Shown here: in pieces, positions 9,511 through 20,070 of the stretch
Layout of the letters: each line of letters begins with the position of its first letter
Numbering within the stretch: position 1 is the first letter of the stretch
NCBI GenBank assembly: GCA_031308135.1
Contig: JAHLJT010004567.1
Coordinates: forward strand, 30,601,602 to 30,665,601
DNA from: Acheta domesticus
Taxonomy: Eukaryota; Arthropoda; Insecta; Orthoptera; Gryllidae
Direction: 5' to 3'
Length of the DNA: 64,000 nt
Made by a program: the position numbers and the translations under genes
Notes under the pieces: model-generated
The model's input: only the letters and a program-made list of their open reading frames with translations
Told to the model about the DNA's origin: nothing
The model's database searches: none

Positions 9511-9992
9511 ATGTTTTGTGAGACGAGTTTGGGAAAAACGGGTTTGAGCGAGACCCGTGTTTTTTTAAGGTAGCACTTATCCGGCATCTGCCTGAAATTG
9601 ATCAAGCTCCGCAGACCAAATGATCCACCGCCCCACACATACTATCAAGGACAAAGTACTGCTTGGCTCCCATCCGATTAAAACAATCAAATATTACTCG
9701 GTAGAGATTCATTTGAAAACTACCGTATACATACAACTCAGCTCATACATCAAACTAAACAGATTTTTACCTTTCCTCAAAAAGTCAACAATCTCCTCCA
9801 ATTAAATGTTGCAGTTAACCTCTTCCAATGATCCGACACATCCTCTCCTAAGCTTCTCCTATCGAGTTCTTGTCTAGCTAATCAGATATTCTAAAAGTTT
9901 CTATTTTACAAAACAAATTTCTCAGTACGAGCAGAACAAAAATCACCCTCTGGTCAACTCCTCTCCCCTTTCCCACAGGCTTCCATTTCCAT
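9511..9992. other. No gene seen
   Basis: AT-rich. Contains a small hairpin AACGGGTTTGAGCGAGACCCGT near 9537-9560 and a stretch (CCGGCATCTGCCTGAAATTGATC, about 9581) faintly like the SINE middle. A plus frame at 9620-9805 has no domain signal. Confidence 0.5.
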
Positions 9993-10272
9993 GTAGCGCA
10001 CTACCTCTGATTGGGAAGTTGTAGGGCTCGAGTCCCGACGGTGTCAGCATTTTCGACGCTAGCTATATAGCCAGGCCGGGTTTCAGCCGCGACCGAATGC
10101 TCTGATCGGTAGTTTTCTGACTTTTTTCCTTTCAATACCAGGTGAATGCCGGAGCAAAACCCTAACGAACGGTCAACGGACTGCACACTAACATTCACCA
10201 GGCCACAGACAGCGCGCGATCTGTACTCCTCTTCCTTGCGCTATCCTCACCCTTACTGGCATACACACCCAC
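9993..10272 (+). mobile_element. tRNA-SINE, 5' and middle part
   Basis: Degraded head (GCACTACCTCTGATTGGGAAG), B box GGCTCGAGTCCCGACGGTG (about 10026-10044), GCATTTTCGACGCTAGC, then the middle block TGCTCTGATCGGTAGTTTTC and CCAGGTGAATGCCGGAGCA. The 3' body is absent beyond about 10270. Confidence 0.85.
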
Positions 10273-10552
10273 AACCCCATTCATTCCATTCCCAAAGTGG
10301 GGCGCGCCCTCCCAAGGGAGACGCAGAGACAGGTGACGGGGGGCGCGGGACTCATCGAGCCGTGGTATACCCGAACATTCCCGAGGACTTGGCGCACTAG
10401 GATAATATGAATTTTGTCAGAGTTCCCTTGTTGCATTGTGTGATTTGTGACACATCGTTCAAGATGATCACAGCGAAAAAATGCTAGTATAACAATGATT
10501 ATATTAAATATGGTTTTAATTGCACGCATACGGTCAGTGTTTTATTTGCTGC

Positions 10553-10735
10553 ATGGTATTGAGTAATTTCTGCGACAAAGCGTTTTCAGCACTAGTTGCA
10601 AGTAAAACAAAGTATCGGGCAAACTTGACATTGCTAATTCTGTACGTTGTGCCCTTTCTGATACTCAACCAAGGATAGGGAGTCTTGCAAGCTTATCATT
10701 CTCACTGATTTTCCTGGTCTCCTGTTTAATTTAAA
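10553..10735 (+). pseudogene. hAT transposase C-terminal relic
   Basis: Two adjoining frames give the conserved C-terminal end of animal hAT transposases of the ZBED5/FAM200-like type. First frame: CDKAFSALVASKTKYRANL from about 10571, matching the family pattern C-E/D-K-x-FSAL-x-x-x-KTKYRxxL. After a one-base shift near 10625 the second frame gives DIANSVRCALSDTQPRI, matching the family pattern LRxALSxxxPRI. This segment is part of the dimerisation region that packs onto the RNase H fold. Everything upstream in the transposase is missing, and the frameshift makes it a pseudogene. Confidence 0.75.
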
Positions 10736-10998
10736 TTCCTGTTTAATTTCAATTTCAACTTGTTACATTAATTAGGGATAAATCTTATTTTCATTTTCTT
10801 GACATAACCTAAAAAAACGAACATTTCAACAAGAGGTCAAGAAACATAATTAACTTGGAAATTGTGAAGAGTACAAAATAAATGTTACTCAATGTAACAC
10901 TTATTTTATTAATTACCAAATAGAAATGTGCAAGGGGGTGTATTATTGCTATTGACAGATGGGGGCGTGGTAAAAAAAGTTTGCGAGCCCCTGCACTG
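10736..10998 (+). mobile_element. hAT 3' flank and right terminal repeat
   Basis: Downstream of the transposase relic lies AT-rich DNA with an AATAAA (about 10877) and a hairpin (AAATGTTACTCAATGTAACACTTATTTT). It ends in GTAAAAAAAGTTTGCGAGCCCCTGCACTG. Read in reverse this is CAGTGCAGGGGCTCGCAAAC, a typical hAT terminal inverted repeat; the end is either 10993 or 10998. The left end of the element was not found, so its 5' part is lost or lies outside recognisable sequence. Confidence 0.65.
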
Positions 10999-11015
10999 CA
11001 TTATCATATATGTAG

Positions 11016-11195
11016 TGGGACCAGTCGCGAGCTTAAAGTTTGTCCTCTGCTGGTTGGGGAAGCAAAGCGACGTGTAGGTTGGCGCCAGATCTCACCATCC
11101 AGCGTTATGGGAGATCACTGTCACCTCGTGAGGAAAATCTGACACTTCACTCACGGAAGAATTGCAATAGCCATTGTCGTGCCCGGAAACATCAA
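11016..11195 (+). mobile_element. tRNA-SINE 3' fragment, first of array
   Basis: Carries only the 3' body: GACCAGTCGCGAGCTTAAAG, GTAGGTTGGCGCCAGATCTCACCATCCAGCG, GAGATCACTGTCACCTC and the tail GCCCGGAAACATCAATCG. It leads straight into the spacer that recurs through 12.6 kb. Confidence 0.8.
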
Positions 11196-11274
11196 TCGTT
11201 TCCTTCATTTTCCTAGTTTCCGTCTAAGGAGCAGGAGGCACACATCTGGTGGCATAATGCGTAACACGGGGCGA

Positions 11275-11785
11275 CATGGACCGGAAGAGCTGGCTCAGGA
11301 CATCAACTGATATTATTGCAGTGCCTCTGATTGGAAGGTTCAAGGTTCGAGTCCCGACGGTGGCAGGATTTTCAGCACTAACTTGTTAGCTAGGTGGGAT
11401 TCAGTCACTGTCCGGAAGAAAATTCTTGCAGTAGTTTTCCGTGGTTTCTCCAATCAACACCAGCGAATGCCGGAGAAGTACCCTAACCAACGGGCCAAGG
11501 AGCGCGTGCGATCTTTCCTCCTCTCCCTTTACCTATTCTCGCCCGTTACTTACACACGCACCTGCGTACACTACACTACCATACACGTCGGGAGACAGTC
11601 GGGAGCTTAGAATTTGTCTCAGGTGGTTGGAGAAAAAGCGCAAACTGACTTGTAGGTCGGCGCCAAATCTCACCATCAAGTCGGAGAAGAACACATCCCA
11701 CCTCCCGCGATAAAATCATGTACTACACTAATGGGACGGATGACCACAGCAATAGACGCGCCCGAAAACAACAATCAATCAATCA
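11275..11785 (+). mobile_element. tRNA-SINE in array, copy a
   Basis: Nearly complete: A-box region GAGCTGGCTCAGGACATCAACTG, B box AGGTTCGAGTCCCG (about 11343-11356), middle CGGAAGAAAATTCTTGCAG (shortened), ATGCCGGAGAAGTACCCTAACC, 3' body, and the tail AACAACAATCAATCAATCAATCG. Confidence 0.9.
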
Positions 11786-11870
11786 ATCGTTTCCTTCATT
11801 TTCGTAGGTTCCGCCTAAGGAGCAGGAAGTCGCCATGTCGTGGCCCATAACGCGTGACGCGGGGCGACAC

Positions 11871-12185
11871 GGACCGGGAGACGTGGCTAAGGCATCAACT
11901 GATATTATTGCAGTGCCTCTGGCTGGAAGGTTCCAGGTTCGAGTACCGCCGGTGGCAGGAGTTTCGAAACTAGCTTGTCAGCTAGATCCGGATCCGGTCA
12001 GCCAGACTCCTGTCCTTGTCTCGGATGGTTGCAGAAAACAGCTCAAACTGACTTGTAGGTCGGCGCCCAATCTCACCATTGAGTGCGAAAAAGAACACAG
12101 CCCACTTCCCGCGATAAAAGCGTGCACTACACTTATGGGACGGATGACCACAGCAATAGAAATGTAACCCGGAAATATCAATCAA
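11871..12185 (+). mobile_element. tRNA-SINE in array, copy b (internal deletion)
   Basis: Head GGAGACGTGGCTAAGGCATCAACTG and B box AGGTTCGAGTACCG, then TAGCTTGTCAGCTAGATCCGG. The middle of the SINE is replaced by a short segment (GTCAGCCAGACTCCTGTCC ... TCGGATGG) and the sequence resumes at CTTGTAGGTCGGCGCCC. Confidence 0.85.
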
Positions 12186-12263
12186 TCGTTTCATTTCCTA
12201 GGTTCCGTCTAAGGAGCAGAAACCACCCATTTCATGGCCATAACGCGTAACGCGGGGGCTAGA

Positions 12264-12530
12264 CGGACCGGGGAGAGATGGCTCAGGGCATCAACTGATA
12301 CTATTGCATTGCCTGTGACCGGAAGGTACAAGGTTCGAGTCCCGACGGCGGCAGGAGTTTGGAAACTAGATCCGGATCCGGTCAGCCAGACTCCTGTCCT
12401 TGTCTCGGATGGTTCCAGAAAAACAGCTCAAACTGACTTGTAGGTCGGCGCCCAATGCCCACCTCCCGCGATAAAAGTATGCACTACACTTATGGGACGG
12501 ATGACCACAGCAATAGACGCCCCCGAAAAT
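12264..12530 (+). mobile_element. tRNA-SINE in array, copy c (internal deletion)
   Basis: Same structure as copy b, including the GATCCGGATCCGGTCAGCC replacement. It has a better-preserved head (GGGGAGAGATGGCTCAGGGC; B box AGGTTCGAGTCCCG, about 12330-12343) and a further 3' deletion after GTCGGCGCCCAATG. Confidence 0.85.
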
Positions 12531-12610
12531 ATTTCCTTCATTTTCTTAGGTTCCGTCTAAGGAGCGGGAGCCGCCCATCTCCTGGCCGTAACGCGTAACG
12601 CCGGGCGACA

Positions 12611-13458
12611 AGTGGCCCTGGCGTGTGTTGCGCCATCGACCGCGCGGCGCGTGCACGCGAAGCGACGTGGGAGCCCGCGGACGCCTCCGTCCCCTGATAA
12701 GCGCGCGTTGGTGTTTTGCTGCCTCCGGCTTCCTGATGCCCACTCGAGGTAAGCCTAATGCGTCAACATTCATTCATTACGCCCTCTACGCCTATCGCTT
12801 CACGACCATCGCGGGAGCTCACGCGTATACGGTTTTATGCCTCGGGCGGACGTGTTTCTTGATCGCTCGACGTGCTAAACGTGCCTCAGTATTCTGGAAT
12901 ACAGTATACTACATTGGTATCATGAACGCTAGTTACGCAAGTGGTTTTGTGGTGCCATTTTGATCTCTTGCTTAATTTCACTTAATACACATTACACTAT
13001 ATTCACTTATTCGAAATTTTGTACAAGATATCTTTCCTCGAAGTTTGTTTTGGTTATATAAAATATGCTTTTAATTTTTCTAAAACAGATCACTCAAAGT
13101 TTTTCGCAAGTACACTAGTAATGATCTTAGAAGAAACTGTATTTACTTATTAGAGTCACTCTTTATTTTAAACATTTTCATCTCTAATTATTAATCTAAA
13201 AGAATATGAATGATATTAGTAAGATTAATTAACAATGCTGAGATATGAAATTTAACAACATAAACACAAGTTCTGGTAGGACTGGAATGAAAATATTCCA
13301 CAATACATAAGAGATCCTCAAACGAAAGCCGGATCTAATGAGCAAGAGTGAGAAAATTCAATGGATGGATTTGATAAAGTAATTGATAAATATTTTATTT
13401 TGTGAACTCAAATATGGAGTCAGAGTTAATGTACTTATTCCATTACATCCTATCTAGA
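12611..13458. other. GC-rich lead-in, then AT-rich DNA, no gene seen
   Basis: 12611-12790 is CpG-rich (CGACCGCGCGGCGCGTGCACGCG). A GAGGTAAGCC at about 12746 resembles a splice donor but no supported exon precedes it. 12800-13458 is AT-rich without recognised repeats. Confidence 0.45.
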
Positions 13459-15028
13459 ACTAGTGGTTAGTTTTAGTTAGTTTTCTATTTCCTTGGGTCT
13501 TCGGAATTGCCACATACTCTTCTTGCCAGCTGCCATCTATCACCGCCAAACGCACATTCTTTTGTCATTTTCTTAATTTTTCCATTTCCTATTTGTAGAA
13601 CGGAAACATTAATTTTAGAATATTAAAGAATACGAAAACCTAGTCCTAAATGGCAATTTTCTTTTAAAAATTATGTGCCGTTTTAAAGAAAATTGCGTTT
13701 TTAGCTCTACTAAAAATGCGAAAATTGAAGTTCATTTTCACAGAAAATTATTGAGTTTTCGAAATACTTTATTTAAAGTTACTTTAAGCACTTACACTCA
13801 CAATATAATAATCTTTACAAATTTCTGGTAATGTGCATATTAAAGATATGAAATATCTTTTCAAAAAAATTAACATTTATGTCATTTTTGAAAAAACAAA
13901 AAAAAAAACTCAAAATAAAATTTACGGCATATTAAAGAGAGTGTAATTATCCCTATCCGTTACAAAAGTTGTCAAGAAAACATTTGCAGCCACATATGAG
14001 AAAATGGCGTTTTGAGCGTTTCTGAAAATGCGGAATTTTGAGCCACTTTTCACAGAAAACGACTGTGTTTTCGAGAACTTTACTTGACAATATTTAAAGC
14101 TCATGTGTTCCTTAATATAATAATGCCAGCAAGTCAAGGCTGATGTAAATATTAACGACGTGAGAGACAAGTCAAAAAAATACATTTTTGCATTTTTTGA
14201 AAAAACAATAATGAATAGAGCAATATGGCGTTTTTGTCATCTCATAAAATACAATTAGGCACTATACCCACCAAAAAGTTTAAAGAAAAATTTGAACCGT
14301 TTTTTGAGAAAATCTTGTTTTTGTACTTATTTAAAATTGCACATATTGTACGCAATATTGCGCGAAAACTACTAAACTTTTCAAAACAATGTATATGACT
14401 TTAATGAAAGAACTCACTTTGAACAACAATTTTATTTGAAAGAAAAATCTCTATCTTCAATTTTGTAGTTCCAGAAAGACACCGAAAAATTTTAAACTTT
14501 TGCAATTCCGAAAATTTTGAGTTAGCCGTGAAAATTGGATCTATGCCACCTTAATAAGTGCATTTTACTTTATTCTTACAAGCAATTTAAAGAAAAAATT
14601 TGGAGCTGTTTTTGAGAAAATTTTGCAAATGGTCCGGGGGTTTCTTGTAAAGCACCCCCAAATTTTACAGAATCTTTTTCAAAATCTCAAAGCTTTGACT
14701 AGAACCATATCGACCGGGGAATATCCATTTTGAAAGAAATCGTACGTATGGTTTAGGCGCTAACAGTGTTCACCAACAGACGGACGGACCAGAAGGACGT
14801 TTTCCTTTCAATTGGTTTTTCGGTATCAAGGACCCACATAAGTGGGTTTCTGGCTACATCTAGGCTAGGGGATTTTTTTCTGAATTTAGCAACTGGTTTT
14901 ATCCACTTTTTCGCTATCATGGCAATGAATTTTTTTCCAGCGAAAATTCGCTTTTTTCTTGCAGCATTACATAACTTTCCCTATACTATGTATATCCCTC
15001 CATGTATACGTACGTATACGGGAAAGTA
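13459..15028 (+). mobile_element. Element A, copy 1 (four units)
   Basis: About 1,570 bp. The 5' end is ACTAGTGG but lacks the next 20 bp seen in other copies; GTTTTCTATTTCCTTGG and CTTGCCAGCTGCCATCTATC follow. The unit-start motif (consensus AAATTTGGAGCCGTTTTTGAGAAAAT) recurs at about 13671, 13983, 14291 and 14599, spacings 312, 308 and 308. The 3' end carries the ACAGACGGACGGACC block, the TTTTATCCACTTTTTCGCTATCATGGC module and the terminal palindrome ending CGTATACGGGAAAGTA. No coding capacity is visible; it looks non-autonomous. Confidence 0.85.
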
Positions 15029-16552
15029 AAAACACTAATCTCATCTTGGCAAAAACGTTTTCAGTGATCATAAAAATCACCTTCACCACTTAATCCCAAT
15101 CATAGAACACAGCAACTACTCACACGAAAGAATGCAGCCTTAACAACTGACCTAAACACAAAACACAATACGCATTTGAATCAACGTTGCAAACAAGTAT
15201 ATCCCTTGGAGTGGATTTTAAATTACAAACTTAAAAGGCATCACTTGCAGACTTCTGCTGCTGAGGAGGTCGACGAACAGGCAGGGCGAGACGCTGGCTG
15301 TGGGGAGGGGGGCGTAGAGGCAAGGGGACGCTGAAAGCGAAAAATGAGGCCATTTGTTTGATGACGTGGCTGGACGATGAATACACTGCAGATGGGTTTG
15401 AAGCAGCCGAATTTAAGGATATCATAACTCCCTCTCGCAACTACATTTGGTGTTTTCCTGAGGACGGAGAATGGCGAAGAAGGAAATGACGAGATTGGAC
15501 CTTGGGGGAGAGGCTTCCCATGTTAAATCGAGAGCGTCTAAAGCACTCCGCAAAGAAGACAGACGCCTTTTGTCTTCTACCGAGTTTTGTCAATAACATG
15601 CACCATCTAGTAGCCCGTTCCCTGTGTAATATTGATTTACGAATAAGCATTAAAGCATTTTACTGTTTGCTAGCTTAGCGCTGTGTAAGTTTTACAATGA
15701 TAATACATTTTAAACATATGGGCTCCTCCATCCTTATCTTAAAATGCTAAGAATTGCCTCTAAACGTTCGATATAAATTCTTCATTTTTAAACGTCATTA
15801 AAAAAGGATTTATTGGCACTTTTTTCTATGTCAAATATGTTTTTATTACTCTCGTGGTTAAAGTGGCACTTCAATGCTTCCGGGATTAAAGTAACTATAC
15901 CGACCAGCGTACTTCCATTACCATTACAGTGTGCGAAAGAAAGCTAGTTTGAATATACTGTAAGTCTAAGAGAATTCAAGAATAAATACTGATTTTTTAT
16001 AAGCTTCTTTAACAAAACTGTAAAATTCAAGCTTTGGAAAAGTATTTTTATGCCAGTAGCCGTTTGCATGTCTCCTCAAAAATCCAATCAATTTACAATA
16101 TCTGAAAATGTCAATATCAGTTAAAGCGTTATTAAACACGTAACAATAACTTTTCGTAGAGAAATACGTACATATTTAGGGATACACACATTTTTCTTGG
16201 CACGTAACGTTGTCCTCACCATTGAAAAGTACCTTCAAAACAATCAAAACTTGTATGTTTTTGATTTATTGTTAAAATTCGCAAGTACGATTTCTTCTGA
16301 AACATTTTTTACTCTCTGTCGGTTTATCCATTTGCAGAAACATTCCTACTCTTTTCGTAGATATTTTTCTTAGCCTCGATTTTTCAGAGGAATAATTTTG
16401 AAACGTCACATTCTGCTTCTTTCATGATATTATTAGTCTTTTGTAGCTATTCATCTTCAGAGTTTAAATAAAACGTATCGTTACTCTGATTCAAAAATTC
16501 CTCCATTCTTCTATGCAGAATGCAAACCAGCTGAAATCACAGGATTTTCGCG
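15029..16552. other. No gene seen
   Basis: Mostly AT-rich. A somewhat GC-richer part (15230-15640) has short minus frames with no domain. No repeat family from this window matches. Confidence 0.55.
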
Positions 16553-16944
16553 AAAGTATCTTCCACCAGTGGAGTTCCGCCCAGCCGGGACACGTTCGTA
16601 GCGCCCGACTAGTCTCCGGCAGGTGTTGTAATGGAGTACATGTAAATGTGGTGTGTGTGCAACTAAGAGGTAAGGATAGAACAATGAGGAAGGAAAAATG
16701 GCGCGCGGTCCATCGCCCATTTGTATGGGTGCAGCTCGGGGTGCAGCTCTCTCGTTGATCGGAGACACCATGGAAAACTACATATCAGAGCAGGCAACTG
16801 CTGGGATTCTCCTCCAGGCAGCGCAGCGGCTGAATTCAATCTAGCTAGTGTCGAACATTCTGTCACTGTTGGGACTCGAACCCTAGGACCTCCCTTCAGA
16901 GGCACTGTAGCGACATCAATTGATTCCTGGAGCCACCTAAGCCG
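16553..16944 (-). mobile_element. tRNA-SINE, reversed
   Basis: Reverse-strand copy starting at its 3' body (CCACCAGTGGAGTTCCGCCC, GCCGGGACACG) and reaching the head. B box reads GGGACTCGAACCCTAGG (about 16873-16889) and the A-box region TCAATTGATTCCTGGAGCCACC (about 16915). The 3' tail is truncated. A small duplication GGTGCAGCTCGGGGTGCAGCTC lies near 16728. Confidence 0.9.
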
Positions 16945-19106
16945 ATTGCAGAATTTAGTGGAATTTATCACAAATTAAATGTCCAATTCATGAGGATAAA
17001 TGAATGTAGTACTACTCGCGCCCTGTACATTATACAACCAAATACCAGTTTTAAAATACTTAAATTTCTTATTAACATAAATATTATTACAAAATGAACT
17101 CGTTGCACACTTTAATAAGCAAATGTAGGACCTAGACCCGATCGGGGCTGCAGCGTCATCGGAAAGATAGGAAAGACTTATTTTAGAGTTGTTAGAAATT
17201 TTGTTGCAGTTTGAACATTTTAAGTTTGAGCTGTGTGCAGCTCGCATCGTAATAAAAAGTCTATCTGAAAACAAATATAATCTATAAAAATCAATGTTTG
17301 TTCGTATTTTATATGCTGACGTACCGTTCATCAGATTGCAATAAAACTTGTCAACTTACGTCTTGCACTTGCGTGAAGAATATAGGGATAGTACAATGGG
17401 AATGTGGCTATGGTCTATGGGTATACTTAGATGCAAAACTGGGACGTTGTTAATAATTTTATGCGTTACGCTGATCTTACCCCTGAACTGAAGTTCTACG
17501 CAACCGCTGCCGCGCAAGCATTAAATGCATCTTCGATGCAATATCGGCCGAAATTGTTATTTGAACGTTATCTCGGACAAGTAAATGAAAATTCTTCGAG
17601 ACTATGTCATTGTAAATGCATGCTCAAAAAAATCCATATTGCGAGAAAGTCATCTATTATTTTTTTGTGGTTTGTAAAACGTAATTTATATTCACATGAT
17701 GATGTGAATACGCATGTGAAGTGCAGTGTGTACATTGCATAGCGGATTATGACGGGTTCACTTGTTATCAAGAAAATAAAAGTAAACACTCTTAGTATTT
17801 TTCATGAACCCAATAAATGGGCAAATTTACTCTTCGAGTCCGAGAGTATTAAACATAAACATCACCTACACTTTTGAATCGAACACTAACGCTATCGGTT
17901 CCGTACTATACTCTGTTCATCTCCCATCGCACACACATTCTTCATCCAAAAGTCTCACTCCTTTCTCTTTATCAAAATAAACCAACATGCTATACACTTC
18001 GTCTTCAGTTCACCAGATTGAAATGTAGCTTTTCTCACTATTACTTCCCGAATGTTGAATATAAGATAACCGAGTCTAATTCACCGTTATTCAGCTAAGG
18101 AGGAACATCGATTATGCGGCAATCTGTCCGGAGATTGAAATTTTTTTGTTTGTTTGTTTTTTGTCTTCATTTTAATGTGCTGCGGCCACACGATTGATGT
18201 TGAGGATAAACAACTTTTGTGCCATCCCACACCGCATTGTGCATTGCTTTTGACTACAAACAGCGCAAACAGTTGGCACCGTTTGTTTCAGAAATGCTGC
18301 CCCACTTTCGTAGAAATGCCTCTGCAGCGTTTGAGTCATGGTATTTTCCTTTTCCTCTTGTTCTTAAATTGCAGGTTGTAAGAGTTGTGAATGATATATC
18401 AAAGTACTCCACAGAGTGCTGAAACTTCATACGTCTCTCAAAAGAAATGTATGTTACAAAACTTCGTTAATTCGTTTTGTATAACCAAGCAAAAAATTTC
18501 GTTATAGGTGTAAGTAAAAAAGTTTACTACTTTATACCCATAAACTATTATACCCACAAACAGATTTAAGTCCTAGGCATCTTTGTCACAGAGCTATTTC
18601 ATGTGAATTTTGGCCATGTGAGAAAAAAACACATGTTGCAGAATAAAGAACTGCCTGGCTGTTCAGTGGCTGCATTACACTAGAGGTCGTCATTTAGCTC
18701 AGATTTTTTTAAAAAATGTACAATAGTAAATTTTGAAATCCTGTTTTTCTCAAAATTTATTCATTCTCTAAGCGTATCACACTAAGAAAATAACACTCTC
18801 TAAGCGTATCTACTATTTGTATTCGAACTGACAATGTTCAAAGTGTTGCGAATCATGGTAGGCAGCAACAAAATCACATGAATTCTCAACTTTTCACTGA
18901 TTGTCTCCTGTATTATTTCAGTAATATACCTTCCCTTTTGCGTCTCTCGCACGCAACCGATCTCTATAAATGAGGTCTCTAAAGAAAGAGAATTTAAGGG
19001 AGATGTGACGAATTGCACTTTGACTTTAAAAATATGAAGGATTTGTTTAAAAAACTCATCTAAATATTCAACCCAAACCGCAAACTGCAACGCACGTCAG
19101 AATGTT
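16945..19106. other. Long AT-rich stretch, no supported gene
   Basis: A plus frame at 17431-17742 begins with a plausible-looking acidic/alanine-rich segment (NFMRYADLTPELKFYATAAAQ) faintly like BESS-type tails of transposon or MADF proteins, then becomes low-complexity. I would not call it. Other frames (18154-18422, 18800-19090) show no domain and no supported splice structure. Confidence 0.45.
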
Positions 19107-19310
19107 TAAATCTGTATTGTTAATAACTCCCAAACTAAGTGTTCTAGGGCCCTAAAAACTAAAATTTTGAGGCCAATGACCTCAAAGAAACGTTCCTCAC
19201 ACCGTAATCAACAGGACGAGATCTTCTTGACCATTCTGTTCCTTTTTTGCTAGTTCGACGCTTCTCGATTCTACTCCACCTGTTAGAGCCTGTAAAATCT
19301 GCAATTGTAT
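19107..19310 (+). repeat. Interspersed repeat C, copy 2
   Basis: Collinear with 2180-2365: TAATAACTCCCAAAC, TTGAGGCCAATGACCTCAAAG, AAACGTTCCTCACACCG, TTTTTTGCTAG, ending near TGCAATT. It carries a short duplication (CAATGACCTC) absent from copy 1. The 5' portion of copy 1 is not present. Confidence 0.7.
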
Positions 19311-19670
19311 GAGAAATTACTAATTACTTGATATTATATGCGATTGAATTATACAAGTGTACCTCTATGCTCCATTATAAACTTAAATAAAATAGTTTGT
19401 ATTGACAAGGGTGTATTACATTGTTATCAATGTCATATAGAACAAGGGACGGAGAATAAGAGGGTCTTGAAGAAGCAGGCTTGATATGGAAATAAAAAAA
19501 AATAAGGAAGAGGGTGGGGTATAGCATCTCGTACGGTTACGTTTTAAATGGATACCTGGTTTTATAAGCATTCTTATTGAGCTATGTACAGTGGCTTAAT
19601 ATTTGTATCTACGATGTACACTTCATCAACTTGGCTTTATTTTTGCTGCGACACTGAAACGCTGAAGAAC
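19311..19670. other. No gene seen
   Basis: AT-rich DNA without recognised repeats. Confidence 0.55.
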
Positions 19671-20070
19671 ACTGAAGAGACGCAGCGGTGACGGTGCGCG
19701 CTCAGAAAGAATAGCACAAACGTATGTCACCACACGCCGGTGTACCCACAAAACATCTCTTTTCAACGGATCGTGCAGAGGGGCAGGGGGGGAGAGCGGT
19801 CGGGAGGCGACCCCGCCGGGGATTTGCATATCGAACTCAGTTTTAATGCTACTATCATCCAGCATTTTGAGGCGCGTTCCCACGTTCCGCATTTCAATGA
19901 TCGCAACGGGATCGCCAGGAATCAGCGCGGCGTTTGACAGGTCATGAGAATATCAGTGTAAATCAAATAGAGCGCTGAATAACTGCGCCGTTGCGCCCGC
20001 TTGTACACGGGGCGCACCTGCCGCCGCGGGACAAATGACGAACGCAGCGGCGATTGGTGATGATTAGACA
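19671..20070. promoter_or_regulatory. CpG-rich patch, candidate regulatory DNA
   Basis: CpG-rich unique DNA with purine block GGGGCAGGGGGGGAGAGCGG (about 19779) and CGGGGCGCACCTGCCGCCGCGGG (about 20008). AT motifs such as GTGTAAATCAAATAG (about 19955), GCGATTGGTGATGATTAG (about 20049) and GATGTTTACGG (about 20071) resemble homeodomain, CCAAT and forkhead-type sites. No exon supported. Confidence 0.3.

Larger units (their letters stand above)
11196..12610 (+). repeat. Tandem array of SINE plus shared spacer
   Basis: A spacer of about 80 bp occurs four times: about 11196-11278, 11786-11870, 12186-12264 and 12533-12610. Its diagnostic core is TTCCGTCTAAGGAGCAGGAG followed by TGGCC/CATAACGCGTAACGCGGGGCGACA. 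SINE copies fill the three gaps. Independent insertions would not carry the same flanking DNA each time, so the block arose by tandem duplication. The second and third SINEs also share an identical internal replacement (GATCCGGATCCGGTCAGCC, about 11986 and 12370), showing at least two duplication steps. Unit lengths are about 590, 395 and 347 bp. Confidence 0.85.

Noticed and set aside
9537..9560. Terminator-like hairpin followed by T run
   Set aside because: A bacterial-type intrinsic terminator has no meaning here, and there is no transcription unit to end.
12700..12963. Exon ending at GAGGTAAGCC near 12746
   Set aside because: The donor-like site has no supported upstream coding sequence or acceptor. 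The frame across it continues without domain.
17431..17742. 103-codon plus frame as a BESS/MADF-type gene
   Set aside because: Only about 20 residues look protein-like. The rest is low-complexity, and there are no supporting exons.
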